Part shown: positions 8,544 to 17,677 of the stretch, piece by piece | Numbering within the stretch: position 1 is the first letter of the stretch | Layout: each line of letters opens with the position of its first letter | Source: JAHDCJ01 sp039028895 | GTDB lineage: Bacteria; Bacteroidota; Bacteroidia; Chitinophagales; Saprospiraceae | DNA length: 64,000 bases | Direction of reading: 5' to 3' | Assembly: GCA_039028895.1 (NCBI GenBank) | Contig: JBCCHF010000035.1 | Coordinates: 10,432-74,431 of the forward strand | The notes under the pieces: model-generated | Databases searched by the model: none | What the model was told of the DNA's origin: nothing | What the model saw: only the letters and a program-made list of their open reading frames with translations | Program-made: the position numbers and the translations under genes

Positions 8544-9767
8544 TCAGGCTAATTTAAATACCCCGACCTCTTCTTCAATCCCTTTCAAAGGAACTTTCCC
8601 AAGGTCTTTTTCAAATTCTGGTTTTTTGGATAATGCATTATAGGTATTTGCCGAGACCAGGAATTGGCTCTGGTGTTTTTTATTGAGTTGCTCCACACGT
8701 GCAGCAATAATTACATGCTTACCTGTAAGTGAATAGAATCGTCTTGACTGATTGCCGACGTTACCTGCAATCACTTTACCCGAATTGATCCCGATACCTA
8801 CTTTGATGACCGGGATGACACCTTGTTCTCCTAGTTCGGTCACTTTATGGATCATTTCATATCCTGCATTGACCGCACATTGTGCATGATTTTCTAAAAT
8901 CTTTGGGGCTCCAAACACAGCCATAATCCCATCACCTAAGATCTGAAGAACAATGCCCTGGTGCTTTTTGACAATTTCAATCAGATTGCTGAAAACAGTA
9001 TTCTGAAAAAGAGCAACTTCACTTGGTTCATGAGAATCAGCAAAAAGGGTAAAATCTCTAATATCCAAAAACATAATACTGACATCATATTGCTTGCTGT
9101 CCAGGTTGAAATCGCTGGAGATTAACTCTTCAGCAATTTCCTGGGATACCTGCTGGCCAAATAATGCCTCTACTTTTTTTAACATTATCGTGGTCTTTTC
9201 TTTTTCCTTTTTTAAAGTTTTCTCTGCTCTCATTGCAGCTTTAGAATAATAATTGATCAGCAATGAAATTATAGTAATTGTGACTAAGGCACTTCCAAGG
9301 CTGCTGGAAATAAGCACTTCTTGTTCCAGTTCGTATGTACCCGTTTGGAAATTGTTGAATATGTAAACATAACTGACCAACACAAGCGCCAACAAACAGA
9401 GTTGAAACCATGTTTTCCAGGCATGATTAAAAAAGGAAAGCCCTGCAAGGTAAATCAACCAGAAATGCGCTCCAAATGCCCACCCCAAATAATAGGTGCT
9501 GAGCACCTGGTGAGCAAGAAGTTCAAGAAATGCGATAAAAAAAGCCAGGTTGTGTCTGCCTGATCGATTTATGAAAAAGGCAATTGCAAAACTAGGGATA
9601 CTGTAGACGAGGTTTATAAACGCCATTTCATCAATCCCCAGCATATTAAAGTTAAAGTAAGCTAAAATATGACCAAAAAATCCAATGATGTATGCCCAGT
9701 GGGTAATTACATAGAACCTTTTATTCTCTTCATTTACATGAGCGGACTGAATGATCTTCTCTTTCAT
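8544..9767 (-). CDS. Membrane class III adenylate/guanylate cyclase
   Basis: 407 residues. Residues 20-185 contain five or six hydrophobic helices, forming an integral membrane sensor or anchor. A short coiled linker (KAAMRAEKTLKKEKEKTTIM) leads to the cyclase homology domain at about 230-400. The two metal-binding aspartates are visible in MFLDIRDFTLF and LGDGIMAVFGAP, and the transition-state Asn/Arg region in HVIIAARVEQLN, so it should be active and make cAMP or cGMP from ATP or GTP. Base specificity cannot be read safely. Single gene, convergent with the upstream lipoprotein. Confidence 0.85.
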   Translation of the reverse strand: MKEKIIQSAHVNEENKRFYVITHWAYIIGFFGHILAYFNFNMLGIDEMAFINLVYSIPSFAIAFFINRSGRHNLAFFIAFLELLAHQVLSTYYLGWAFGAHFWLIYLAGLSFFNHAWKTWFQLCLLALVLVSYVYIFNNFQTGTYELEQEVLISSSLGSALVTITIISLLINYYSKAAMRAEKTLKKEKEKTTIMLKKVEALFGQQVSQEIAEELISSDFNLDSKQYDVSIMFLDIRDFTLFADSHEPSEVALFQNTVFSNLIEIVKKHQGIVLQILGDGIMAVFGAPKILENHAQCAVNAGYEMIHKVTELGEQGVIPVIKVGIGINSGKVIAGNVGNQSRRFYSLTGKHVIIAARVEQLNKKHQSQFLVSANTYNALSKKPEFEKDLGKVPLKGIEEEVGVFKLA

Positions 9768-9905
9768 GATTGCGGTTATTGACCTTTAGTAAATAGAAAT
9801 ATACGTGGGCTCAGGATTAGCCATTAGCACAAACTGCATTTTGAATAACACAATTTGAGGAAATAACAGGGTTCGTTAGCATTCTATGCTACAATTTCAA
9901 TCTTA

Positions 9906-10367
9906 TTATGTAGATCTGCTTATTCTTTTTTCGAACAGAATTTTTCTGACGCCAAAGTCAGTGTTCCATTGTTTTATCTCCTTAAATCCCAGCTTTTTAT
10001 ATAATTCGGTAGCAGGTAGGTTTTTGACGCCCGTTTCAACAACAAAAAGGTTGGAATCAAAATTTTTGAAACTAAATTCTAACAACTTTCTCCCTATTCC
10101 GCGTCTGAAAAATTTTGGCTTTACGACCAGGCTGTTGATGTCTATATGCTTATCCGTTCGCTCAATTTCAATTACGCCCGCAAGTTCATCGTTTTCAAAA
10201 TACCCATAGAAGCCGTTAGTGCTTTTGAGGTAGCTTTCAAGTGTTCTTTTAAGAGGTGGAAAGTCAATCGCACCTAAAAGTTCGGCTTCGACAGCATATG
10301 ATAACTGGAAAACAACATGTATCTGAGTCGTTGTTTCTATATCATTGTTGGGAAGTTTTTTGATCAT
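9906..10367 (-). CDS. GNAT family N-acetyltransferase
   Basis: 153 residues. Motif A of the GNAT fold is clear: LVVKPKFFRRGIGRKLLEFSF gives the R-x-x-G-x-G/A pyrophosphate loop for acetyl-CoA. It also has the ATELYKKLGFKEIKQW motif B at the C-terminus. The substrate is unknown. Its ATG overlaps the TAA of the serine hydrolase gene (TAATG), which suggests translational coupling and one transcript. Confidence 0.85.
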   Translation of the reverse strand: MIKKLPNNDIETTTQIHVVFQLSYAVEAELLGAIDFPPLKRTLESYLKSTNGFYGYFENDELAGVIEIERTDKHIDINSLVVKPKFFRRGIGRKLLEFSFKNFDSNLFVVETGVKNLPATELYKKLGFKEIKQWNTDFGVRKILFEKRISRST

Positions 10368-11410
10368 TATGACTTTTTTTGCCTTTTCAGAATTTTGGCA
10401 ATTCTATTATTTATGATCTGTGATAAGTTCCAATTGTACAGTTTAGGGTCAGTGGTACTGTAAAACTGAACAACTACAGCATCAAGATCTTTATGATATT
10501 TTGCGAAACTTTGGTACCCTGGAACCCAACCCGAATGTTCATACTTATAAATGGAGGAGTATACTTCCTGTTCTCCTGTTTCAAATAATGATCCATCATT
10601 CAATGCTCGCAGGAAAGTGCCCACATCTTCTGCTGTGGCAAGCATGCCATGTTCGTCTGCCTTCAAGTCAAAAGGATGTCCTACATGATAGCCGCTCATC
10701 ACATCGTCCATATTCACATCATCTAGCGAAGCGAAGGTATTGTCAAGATTTAATGGACTTAGAATTTCTTCCTGAATGAAACGGAAGTTGCCATACCCTA
10801 ATGCATCATCCATTATCTTATTGATTAACAGATAATTCGTATTACAATATTCATAGTCTTCACCGGGTTCAAAATTGGCTGGTTTGTCCATGATTAATGC
10901 AAGACTTTCTTCGTAGGTCTCTGTTGGGGCGCTCCAAAAATTCGGAGTGTCAGTAAAGTTGGGAATGCCACTTCTATGCTGAACCATTAACCTCAATGTG
11001 ATTATGTTGGCATTGTCGATTTTTCCTATAAGTTCTGGTAAATAATCGGCGATGGTTTTGTCAAGGGAAAGCCGCCCATCGCTTACCAATTTGGTGACAG
11101 CGACAGCATCATATAGCTTGCTTATACTAGCGATCTTAAATAATGCATGCGGATTGGCAGGTATCTCAGATTCCCGATTATGCCAACCGGAAGCCAAATG
11201 TTGTGGCAGATGACCAGCCTGGTCCACATAAACAATCATGCCATCAAAACCATGGTCGATGGCTTGATCTACTTGCTTCTGAATTGTGTCAGGCAATGGA
11301 AGGGTCCATGCTTTAACCAAAAGCCAGGGGACAAAGAACAAGGAAGATACGCTTGCCAAAATGAATGCTATTCTGAGAATTCGCGTTATTTGTTTTTTGG
11401 TTAAATTCAT
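10367..11410 (-). CDS. Serine hydrolase of the beta-lactamase/penicillin-binding class C fold
   Basis: 347 residues, with an N-terminal membrane anchor or uncleaved signal (residues 9-32). The catalytic S-x-x-K is in KIASISKLYDAVA, the Y-x-N in YEYCNTNYLL, and an HSGWVPG motif replaces the usual K-T/S-G triad box. Active-site residues are therefore present. Family members are esterases, D-aminopeptidases or peptidases more often than beta-lactamases. It is translated just before the GNAT gene with overlapping stop and start. Confidence 0.85.
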   Translation of the reverse strand: MNLTKKQITRILRIAFILASVSSLFFVPWLLVKAWTLPLPDTIQKQVDQAIDHGFDGMIVYVDQAGHLPQHLASGWHNRESEIPANPHALFKIASISKLYDAVAVTKLVSDGRLSLDKTIADYLPELIGKIDNANIITLRLMVQHRSGIPNFTDTPNFWSAPTETYEESLALIMDKPANFEPGEDYEYCNTNYLLINKIMDDALGYGNFRFIQEEILSPLNLDNTFASLDDVNMDDVMSGYHVGHPFDLKADEHGMLATAEDVGTFLRALNDGSLFETGEQEVYSSIYKYEHSGWVPGYQSFAKYHKDLDAVVVQFYSTTDPKLYNWNLSQIINNRIAKILKRQKKS

Positions 11411-11472
11411 TCAGAATAGATCATTTTTAAAGCAATAAAGGTGTTGATTTTGCCAGTATGGCTTGGTGGTTT

Positions 11473-11850
11473 CTACTTTTTTTCCTGACGCAAAATTTTC
11501 TCCATTTTACGGCCCCTTGCCAATTCATCAATCAGCTTTTCCATGCGTCTGCATTGTTTATATATCTCAAATTCGTCTTCTATTTCTTCAATTCGATAGC
11601 CGCAAACCACGCCTTTGATCATGTAGGCATTTGGATGTATTTGAGCCTTTTGAAATAACATTCTATAAGATGCTTTTTCATCAATAAGTGCTTCCAGGCT
11701 ATCCTGGTCAAGGCCGGTAAACCATTTTAGGACCTGGTCGAGTTCTTCTTTTGTTCTGCCATTTTTCTCCAATCTATTCAGGTATAATGGATAAATATCT
11801 CCAAATATCATATTGGCAACCTTTTCATTCTTTTCTGCAGTAACTTTCAT
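11473..11850 (-). CDS. DUF2200 family protein
   Basis: 125 residues, no signal, cytosolic. The pattern IFGDIYPLYLNRLEKNGRTK, then KWFTGLDQ, IHPNAYMIKGVVCGYRIEEI and ELARGRKMEKILR, is what I recall for DUF2200. The function of this family is unknown. It stands alone; a hairpin lies upstream in the gap to the next gene. Confidence 0.75.
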   Translation of the reverse strand: MKVTAEKNEKVANMIFGDIYPLYLNRLEKNGRTKEELDQVLKWFTGLDQDSLEALIDEKASYRMLFQKAQIHPNAYMIKGVVCGYRIEEIEDEFEIYKQCRRMEKLIDELARGRKMEKILRQEKK

Positions 11851-11967
11851 TCTTAATTTGATTTTGAATTGATTTCATTGGTGCTCACAACGCCAGTATA
11901 CCCTGAAGCGGAATGCAAGCGCTTAATAAAGTTAATTTTTTCGTCGGATAATTATGGTAATCAAAAC

Positions 11968-12004
11968 GGAAAGCCGGCACCGAAATTAATCGATACCGGC
12001 CTTC
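11968..12004 (-). terminator. Likely hairpin terminator after the FISUMP-AbfB gene
   Basis: Arms GAAAGCCGG and CCGGCCTTC pair over nine positions with one mismatch across an AT-rich loop. On the minus strand it lies about 90 bases after the stop at 12096 and is followed by CCGTTTTG, a weak T-run. Termination is likely but the tail is short. Confidence 0.45.
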
Positions 12005-12095
12005 TTATTCAAAGGAGTTTATCTGCCCCTTTTCTATAGAAATGGTGTATTGTGTGCTTTAAGACCCTAATTTAGGTCAGTTAAAAGCTTATTCA

Positions 12096-13301
12096 TTATT
12101 GAGTTAATTTCCAGGAAACATCACCTCTCCACACTTCATTGCCTACATTTTTTGTAGCCAGGAATACTACAAAGCCTGAATGTCTTAAATAATGCCCTGG
12201 GTGTTCTACAGATTCGAAAGAGCTAAATTCGCCACTTGTGTTATCTGTTGCGAAGGCTTTAATATTCCTGAATGCAAATTCTTTGGCGGTTGCTTCATTG
12301 CCTGAGGAGATATGCCTGATATATATGTTTTTGTCACCTTTCTGACCAGTTGCAAGATAATACTGTCCATCGCCAATGTTTTTTGCTCTAAAAGCATAGA
12401 TATGACCACCAAGGTAATGGTCTTTTTCATCCATTGAATCGATATCCAGTATATGGCCATCTTTACCTTCTATTGTTTTTACACCAACGCCAGGTATTCT
12501 TTTTACTATCCTTACCATTACCTTGCTATTTGTCTTTGCGGCATTAGCGGCTTCTGCTCTATCAACGCCAAGGAACCATGAACCCTTGTCTTTTCCACCT
12601 TGAATTGAATGAGCAAGCATGTTGAACTCTTTTGCCCTAAGCTCAGTAGATTCTTCTGTTGATACTTCTTCCTTTATGCAGCGGACATACATGAATGTTC
12701 TTTTATCTTCCGGATTAAAATGGGTGCTCCCGTTACTATTGATTAGAAAAGCTTCTCCTTTATAATCGTCAACGCTGTTTGAAGACCAAAATTGAACAAA
12801 AGTTCCTTTTTTACCCGGGCCATAAGCGTCCGCGCGGCCAGCTATATAGGCAAAAGCTTTTTGGCCGTTACTGGCATCCCTTGACTTCAGTGCTTTCCCG
12901 TTTTTTACCGTCAAGAGTGTTTCCCAGTCGGTTTTGGTCGCTATTCTAAATCCATTTGGACAAACATTGCAACTCGTAATGGCAGCATGGTTAAAAAGTA
13001 CGCCTAACGGCTTGCCAGTGCCTGGGTCCTGATCATTCTTACCAGAATAATAGGTATACATGGGTTCAGTAAGGGATAAAAAATCACCATTGCTTGATGG
13101 GCTATTACCTAGCGTTACCTGCTTCAAATCCGGACATTGATTACAGGGTTGCTGGACATTTTCTTCCAACCAAACCTGATTGCCAATTTTCATGGAATTG
13201 TAGGTGTTTCCGCAAGCATCTTTTACTGTCGTTTGGGCGAAGACGTTGCCCGTGAAAAAATAGATTGCTCCAATAGCAAAGATTAACTTTAGAGATTTCA
13301 T
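12096..13301 (-). CDS. Secreted FISUMP-domain protein with C-terminal AbfB-like domain
   Basis: 401 residues with signal peptide ending NVFAQ. Residues 24-210 match the Fibrobacter succinogenes major paralogous domain: DACGNTYNSMKIGNQVWLEE at the start, CNVCPNGFRIATKTDWETLL in the middle and RTFMYVRCIKEE at its end. Residues about 330-401 (SSFESVEHPGHYLRHS ... VSWKL) look like an AbfB/CBM42 arabinose-binding trefoil repeat. The role is probably a surface or secreted carbohydrate-binding protein. It lies downstream of the hybrid kinase in the same direction with phased repeats between them, and a second FISUMP gene sits on the other side of the kinase. Confidence 0.8.
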   Translation of the reverse strand: MKSLKLIFAIGAIYFFTGNVFAQTTVKDACGNTYNSMKIGNQVWLEENVQQPCNQCPDLKQVTLGNSPSSNGDFLSLTEPMYTYYSGKNDQDPGTGKPLGVLFNHAAITSCNVCPNGFRIATKTDWETLLTVKNGKALKSRDASNGQKAFAYIAGRADAYGPGKKGTFVQFWSSNSVDDYKGEAFLINSNGSTHFNPEDKRTFMYVRCIKEEVSTEESTELRAKEFNMLAHSIQGGKDKGSWFLGVDRAEAANAAKTNSKVMVRIVKRIPGVGVKTIEGKDGHILDIDSMDEKDHYLGGHIYAFRAKNIGDGQYYLATGQKGDKNIYIRHISSGNEATAKEFAFRNIKAFATDNTSGEFSSFESVEHPGHYLRHSGFVVFLATKNVGNEVWRGDVSWKLTQ

Positions 13302-13318
13302 TTTGATTCATTTAAAAA

Positions 13319-13441
13319 TTAAGCGCCTACTCTTGATAGGATTTTCGGCTTCCTCCTTTGAATAATTTGTTGTTCATCAATTCCACAGATTTTGAGTTTT
13401 TGCTGGAGTTCGATATGACGAGCAAGGTCGGATTCAGGCAT
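13319..13441 (-). CDS. Possible 40-aa leader ORF or gene remnant
   Basis: An ATG at 13441 opens MPESDLARHIELQQKLKICG and the frame ends in a basic tail KPKILSRVGA before a TAA only 18 bases upstream of the FISUMP start. The last part resembles a frame near 37540 (PKIRSRVGRE) at both DNA and peptide level. It could be a short upstream ORF in the FISUMP leader or the C-terminal relic of a lost gene. The frame is open a little further upstream, to a TGA near 13468. Confidence 0.35.
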   Translation of the reverse strand: MPESDLARHIELQQKLKICGIDEQQIIQRRKPKILSRVGA

Positions 13442-13660
13442 AGCAATGCCATGCACATAATTTTCATTTGTGGCTAATCAAGTGATCCAATCATTGGATC
13501 CGAGTATCCTTAAATGTTGCTTTTAATCGACCTGGGCTCTTGTTAAGTTGTTTTGAAAACTTCCGAGCGCTATACTAAGTCGTCTGTTGAATTAATGAGT
13601 AGAACTGAGTTTACCGTTGTAATTGTTCTGGAGCAAATATGAGGCAGTTTCAACTACAAA

Positions 13661-13742
13661 TTCCCGTCAACTTTGTACCATTTTCCGTCAAAAAGCCCAT
13701 AGATAGGGCATTTCCCGTCAAATTTGCAGCATTTTCCGTCGA
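13661..13742. promoter_or_regulatory. Four helically phased direct repeats, likely regulator binding sites
   Basis: Two near-identical 31-bp blocks start at 13661 and 13712. Each begins TTCCCGTCAA and ends ATTTTCCGTC[AG]A, giving four half-sites TTYCCGTCRA at about 13661, 13682, 13712 and 13733. The steps of 21, 30 and 21 bases place all of them on one DNA face. They sit between the hybrid regulator gene, which ends in an AraC DNA-binding domain, and the FISUMP gene downstream. Binding by that regulator is an inference. The rest of 13302-13802 holds only the small ORF. Confidence 0.6.
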
Positions 13743-13802
13743 GGTATTCAGAAGGGTGCCATCTCGATATGGCAATTCTTAGCTTATGGAATTGTTTTTG
13801 GT

Positions 13803-16586
13803 CTACCCTTTTCCAGTTCGGACAAACTCCGAAGGAGACATCCCGTATCGCTTTTTAAAATTGCGAGTAAAGGACCGTGCATCTGAATAACCGACCACCT
13901 GGGCTACTTTACTAACGGAGTTGTACACATGCTGTTCGAGTAGCTGTCGGGCTTTGTCCAATCGCATTTCCTGGAGGTATTTTGCTGGTGTAAGTCCGGT
14001 GAGGTATTTCAATTGGCGCAAAAGGGAAGACTCACTCATGGCAAACTGGTGAGCGATCTCAGGTACATTCATCCTTTCATTCGATAAATTTTGTTGGATA
14101 TACGTTTCGAATGTTTCAAGCCATTGGTAATCTTGCTTGGAAATAGCTGGAATCTCCTTTGGTGACAATGAATCTCCATTGACCAATTCTTTCCGAAGCA
14201 TGAAGTTCTCCAGCAAATTAGATATCCTTACCAACAGTTCTTGCTCATCAAACGGTTTGAGCAGGTAATCATCGACACCGATGCGAAGGGCCTTGAGCTT
14301 GTCTCTAATATCAGCCCGTGCGGTGAGCATGATGAGCGGAAGGTGTTTATAGCGGTCATCAGACTTAAGTATTTCCATTAATTGAAATCCATCCATAAAG
14401 GGCATCATCACATCCGAAATGATAAGGGACGGATCACAAATGGTTCCCTGATTCCCGTTCGACTCACCACCCAGGAGTTTGAGGGCCTCTTTGCCGTTGG
14501 TGGCGCACACTACCTTGTAATGGGGCTCAAGAATAGTAGTCAGATAATCTCTCAAACTGTAGTTGTCTTCGACGACCAGTATAGTGAGTCGGCCATCCTC
14601 AACAAATGTGGCAGCGTTTGATTGATCGGGTTTCCCATTCACCGATAAAGTAACAGGAATTTCAGGGAGTTCCTCTTCCAATTCTGCAGGTACACCCAAC
14701 ACCTCTTTCCTTGGCAACTCTACGAAAAAAGTGCTACCTGCTCCCGGTTGACTTTCAACCCAGATTTTCCCCTCCATGACGGTAGCCAGTTCTTTACAAA
14801 AGGCCAGGCCGATCCCGGTACCCCCTTCCGTCGGAACATTTTCTTCTTCCGATTGATAAAAACGGTCAAATACATGGGGGAGGTCATTAGGAGTAATGCC
14901 CCGACCTGTATCTTTCACGGAGAAGAGGATGGCATTTGTTTTATCCTGAACGGTCACATTAATCTGACCTCCGGAAGGTGTAAACTTAATGGCGTTGGAC
15001 AACAGGTTGTTGAGCATGTTTTGTAGTTTTATTCGATCTAACTGTAGCTGCAATCCTTCCTCGACCTGATAGTCGAAAGTCAGTTCAATGCCTTCTCGCT
15101 GCGCATGCGATTCAAAAGAGGAGATAATACGGCGTACCAGGGGGAATAAGCTCTCCGCCTGTTCTTCCAATTTAAGTTTGCTGTGTTCCATCCTGGAAAG
15201 GTCGAGTATGGAACTGACAAGTTGCATCAGGCTTTGCGCATTTTGCCTGACCATTGTTAGTAATGTGAAATTCCGGTTGTCGAGCGTATTAGACTTCAGG
15301 ATGGTTTTGACAGGGCCCAGGATCAGTGTGAGCGGGGTACGCAATTCATGACTCACATTGGCAAAGAACCGGGACTTGGCGGCATCCAGGGATTTCAGTT
15401 GTTCCGTTTGTTCCTGAATAAGCCTGTTTTTGTCTGCCAGCTTTTGCAAGGTTATTTTACGGATATATAAGCCATAGGTCAGTCCAATGGCAAGAGATAG
15501 AGTAATGATAATAATGGCGATTAAGAGGTATCTGATCCTGCGGTCATAAAGGATTATCCTCGTTTGTTCTTCCAGTTTTGCTGTTTTCTGTTCATCCTGG
15601 TAGCTGGCATCTATTTCTGCTACTCTTTCAAATTGTTGTTGCTGGTTATAGGCCAACTCCTGTCTTAATCCTTTATTCAGGTAGTAAAAGGCCGAATCCA
15701 ACTGGCCTGCCCCCTTGAGAAATTGAGCTCTTAGCGTATAGGCCTTATGCAAGGTGTGGATGCGTTCATGTCCGTTAGCAATAGCGCGATAACAAGCCTG
15801 AATGGTCGAATCATTATAGGTAAATGCTTCCTTCATGGTAACAATCTTGCTCATCTCATGCCATGTGGCGCTCATCCTTACGGGATCGTTCAGTTTTTTT
15901 GCCATAGCTACAGCCTTTTGATACCATTCGAAGGCTTCTTTGTATTCTCGTTGAAACACCGTCGCCGCTTTTAAATGATACCATGAATAAAGTAAACCAG
16001 GACTGGTGATAGTTGTATCCTTGGCAATTGAAAGGGCTTTCTGCAGGTAATACTTAACTGAATCGGGGTGTTGCCTGAAACTATAGTTCCAGAACGCCTG
16101 GCGAATAAAAAGTGAAGGCTTAAGACTGTCCAATTGATGTTGAGTGATAGCATTCTGCGCTAAATCAAGATGTTCCTTGGATCGTTGCTTCCTGTACATT
16201 TTATCATAAAAATGGGCCAATGAGAAGCAAGTGTTCACATAGGTACCCCATTGCTCCCTGGCTTTACTTTTTGCTTTCAGTTGATTAAAGAGAAGGATTG
16301 CGTCCGAATGAAGGTGATCCTGTTCCAGGATTCTGGCCTGAGCCAGTTGAACTTGCATAGCAAATGGGGATTCTGTCAGTTCTTGTTCGACTAATTGTTC
16401 CCAAATAGGTTCAAGGAAAATTAAGGCAGAATCATTCTTGTTGTAGTCTATCAACTGATTGACCCGATCCAGATTTTGTACTGATATCAGGTCATCCTGC
16501 AGTTCAGTTGATTGTGCCTGCACACCTAGAGAGATGAAACTCCCAACAAAAAACGATAGCAATAATGGCCTTAATGCAGTTCTCAC
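13803..16586 (-). CDS. Hybrid two-component sensor kinase / response regulator with AraC domain
   Basis: 927 residues. A signal peptide (to about 24) is followed by a periplasmic helical region with TPR-like repeats (about 30-345), one membrane span (YLLIAIIIITLSLAIGL) and a short coiled coil. The kinase has the H-box FFANVSHELRTPLTLILGP and an ATP lid with FSVKDTGRGITP and GGTGIGLAFCK. A receiver domain shows VEDNYSLRDYL, DVMMPFMDGFQL and LLKPFDEQEL, and an AraC helix-turn-helix pair ends the protein (residues about 830-925). It is thus a one-piece phosphorelay from outer signal to promoter. It uses TPR repeats instead of the propeller sensor of classic HTCS. It lies between two FISUMP genes, its probable targets. 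Confidence 0.9.
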   Translation of the reverse strand: MRTALRPLLLSFFVGSFISLGVQAQSTELQDDLISVQNLDRVNQLIDYNKNDSALIFLEPIWEQLVEQELTESPFAMQVQLAQARILEQDHLHSDAILLFNQLKAKSKAREQWGTYVNTCFSLAHFYDKMYRKQRSKEHLDLAQNAITQHQLDSLKPSLFIRQAFWNYSFRQHPDSVKYYLQKALSIAKDTTITSPGLLYSWYHLKAATVFQREYKEAFEWYQKAVAMAKKLNDPVRMSATWHEMSKIVTMKEAFTYNDSTIQACYRAIANGHERIHTLHKAYTLRAQFLKGAGQLDSAFYYLNKGLRQELAYNQQQQFERVAEIDASYQDEQKTAKLEEQTRIILYDRRIRYLLIAIIIITLSLAIGLTYGLYIRKITLQKLADKNRLIQEQTEQLKSLDAAKSRFFANVSHELRTPLTLILGPVKTILKSNTLDNRNFTLLTMVRQNAQSLMQLVSSILDLSRMEHSKLKLEEQAESLFPLVRRIISSFESHAQREGIELTFDYQVEEGLQLQLDRIKLQNMLNNLLSNAIKFTPSGGQINVTVQDKTNAILFSVKDTGRGITPNDLPHVFDRFYQSEEENVPTEGGTGIGLAFCKELATVMEGKIWVESQPGAGSTFFVELPRKEVLGVPAELEEELPEIPVTLSVNGKPDQSNAATFVEDGRLTILVVEDNYSLRDYLTTILEPHYKVVCATNGKEALKLLGGESNGNQGTICDPSLIISDVMMPFMDGFQLMEILKSDDRYKHLPLIMLTARADIRDKLKALRIGVDDYLLKPFDEQELLVRISNLLENFMLRKELVNGDSLSPKEIPAISKQDYQWLETFETYIQQNLSNERMNVPEIAHQFAMSESSLLRQLKYLTGLTPAKYLQEMRLDKARQLLEQHVYNSVSKVAQVVGYSDARSFTRNFKKRYGMSPSEFVRTGKG

Positions 16587-16685
16587 CTAAGTGTATTCTT
16601 CGCTATTATTAATTTTTATAAAGGAGTTATTAGACACTAAAATATCAAAACTTCCTAACTTGTAAGTTTGATAAATTGGTGCATA

Positions 16686-17405
16686 ATGTGGCAAATCTCA
16701 TTCTTTCCTTCAGCCTTCTTCCTTTATGGATTTTGGGGGCTGATTCTCATATTTTCAAGCTCCTGTTCTTTTAGTAGTACAAAAGTTGAACCGGAATTAA
16801 AATTGGAGGAAATATCTGCTCAGGTTCAATATGGTACTCCCATTGAAGATACCGATGGCCAGATTTATAAAACCATAACCATAGGCGCCCAAACCTGGAT
16901 GGCTGAAGATTTGGAAAAAACAGAAATCGAGTGCGATAGCAATAAGCAGGCAAAGTTTGAAAATGGTCTTGAGCGGGGTCCCGGCGTAAAGTTATATGTG
17001 ACCGATCCCCGATATGCCTGGTACAAAAACAACAAAGCATTGGGTTATGGTGTCATTTATAACTTTGGTGTTGTTGAGCACTGCCAGTTGTGTCCGCCTG
17101 GCTTTCGCATTCCCAGTAAGTCAGATTGGGAGATATTGATTGAGGAAGTTGGAGGAAGATCTGTTGCAGCAATGGCATTAATTGAAAATGGCAGTTCCGG
17201 GTTCAATGCGAAACTTGGAGGCCGAATAGATTCTTACGGCTCTGTATTGGCAGGTAATTTGGGGTTTTGGTGGTGCTCCGATATCATAATTCATCCGGCA
17301 GGGGGGAGGGAAGCTTACATTTTTGAGATCGGCCTCAAGGGGAGTGTCAAGCTTGTTCCGCAGCCTATACCCACAGGTAATTATGTCAGGTGTATTAAAG
17401 AATAA
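16686..17405 (+). CDS. FISUMP-domain lipoprotein
   Basis: 239 residues from the ATG at 16686; a TTG 18 bases upstream is also possible. A hydrophobic signal ends IFSSSCSFSS with a lipobox cysteine. The mature part is the FISUMP domain: DTDGQIYKTITIGAQTWMAE, then CQLCPPGFRIPSKSDWEIL and, at the end, TGNYVRCIKE. It is transcribed divergently from the hybrid kinase gene and pairs with the FISUMP-AbfB gene on the other side. The function of the domain is not known in detail; it is frequent in surface proteins of Bacteroidota and Fibrobacter. Confidence 0.8.
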   Translation: MWQISFFPSAFFLYGFWGLILIFSSSCSFSSTKVEPELKLEEISAQVQYGTPIEDTDGQIYKTITIGAQTWMAEDLEKTEIECDSNKQAKFENGLERGPGVKLYVTDPRYAWYKNNKALGYGVIYNFGVVEHCQLCPPGFRIPSKSDWEILIEEVGGRSVAAMALIENGSSGFNAKLGGRIDSYGSVLAGNLGFWWCSDIIIHPAGGREAYIFEIGLKGSVKLVPQPIPTGNYVRCIKE

Positions 17406-17590
17406 TTAATTCTCACTACAGGAAGTTTTAAGTAAAGCTAAAACGCCAGCCATACTTTTGGTGACAAAATATAAGCCATGGCGCATTTCTTTAGGATAGT
17501 GAAGTAAACCATTACAAATTCAAATTTATAGTTTTTCGCTGTCCTTTTTCTGCCCTGCATTTTCTTTCAGCTTTAGCAATCAAGTGAAAA

Positions 17591-17652
17591 TATAGCATTT
17601 TGGAGTGATCGCTCTAAAATGCTATATTTGTATTGGAGTGATCGCTCCAATA
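17591..17652 (+). promoter_or_regulatory. Bacteroidota promoter with two TetR-type operators
   Basis: A 36-bp palindrome (17591-17626, starting TATAGCATTTTGGAGTGATC) and a second palindrome at 17632-17652 share the core TTGGAGTGATCGCTCYAA. Between and within them lie a -33 TTTG at 17599-17602 and a -7 TATATTTG at 17623-17630, 20 bases apart, which fits the Bacteroidota consensus exactly. One operator covers the spacer of the promoter and the other the start point, so a bound repressor would block it. The likely binder is the TetR protein encoded two genes on. Confidence 0.8.
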
Positions 17653-17677
17653 TTGTAAAACCTTAAAATTTGAAAAA

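Noticed and set aside
13661..13742. CRISPR array
   Set aside because: Only two 31-bp blocks with a 20-bp gap and internal half-sites; no cas genes. Fits regulator sites better.
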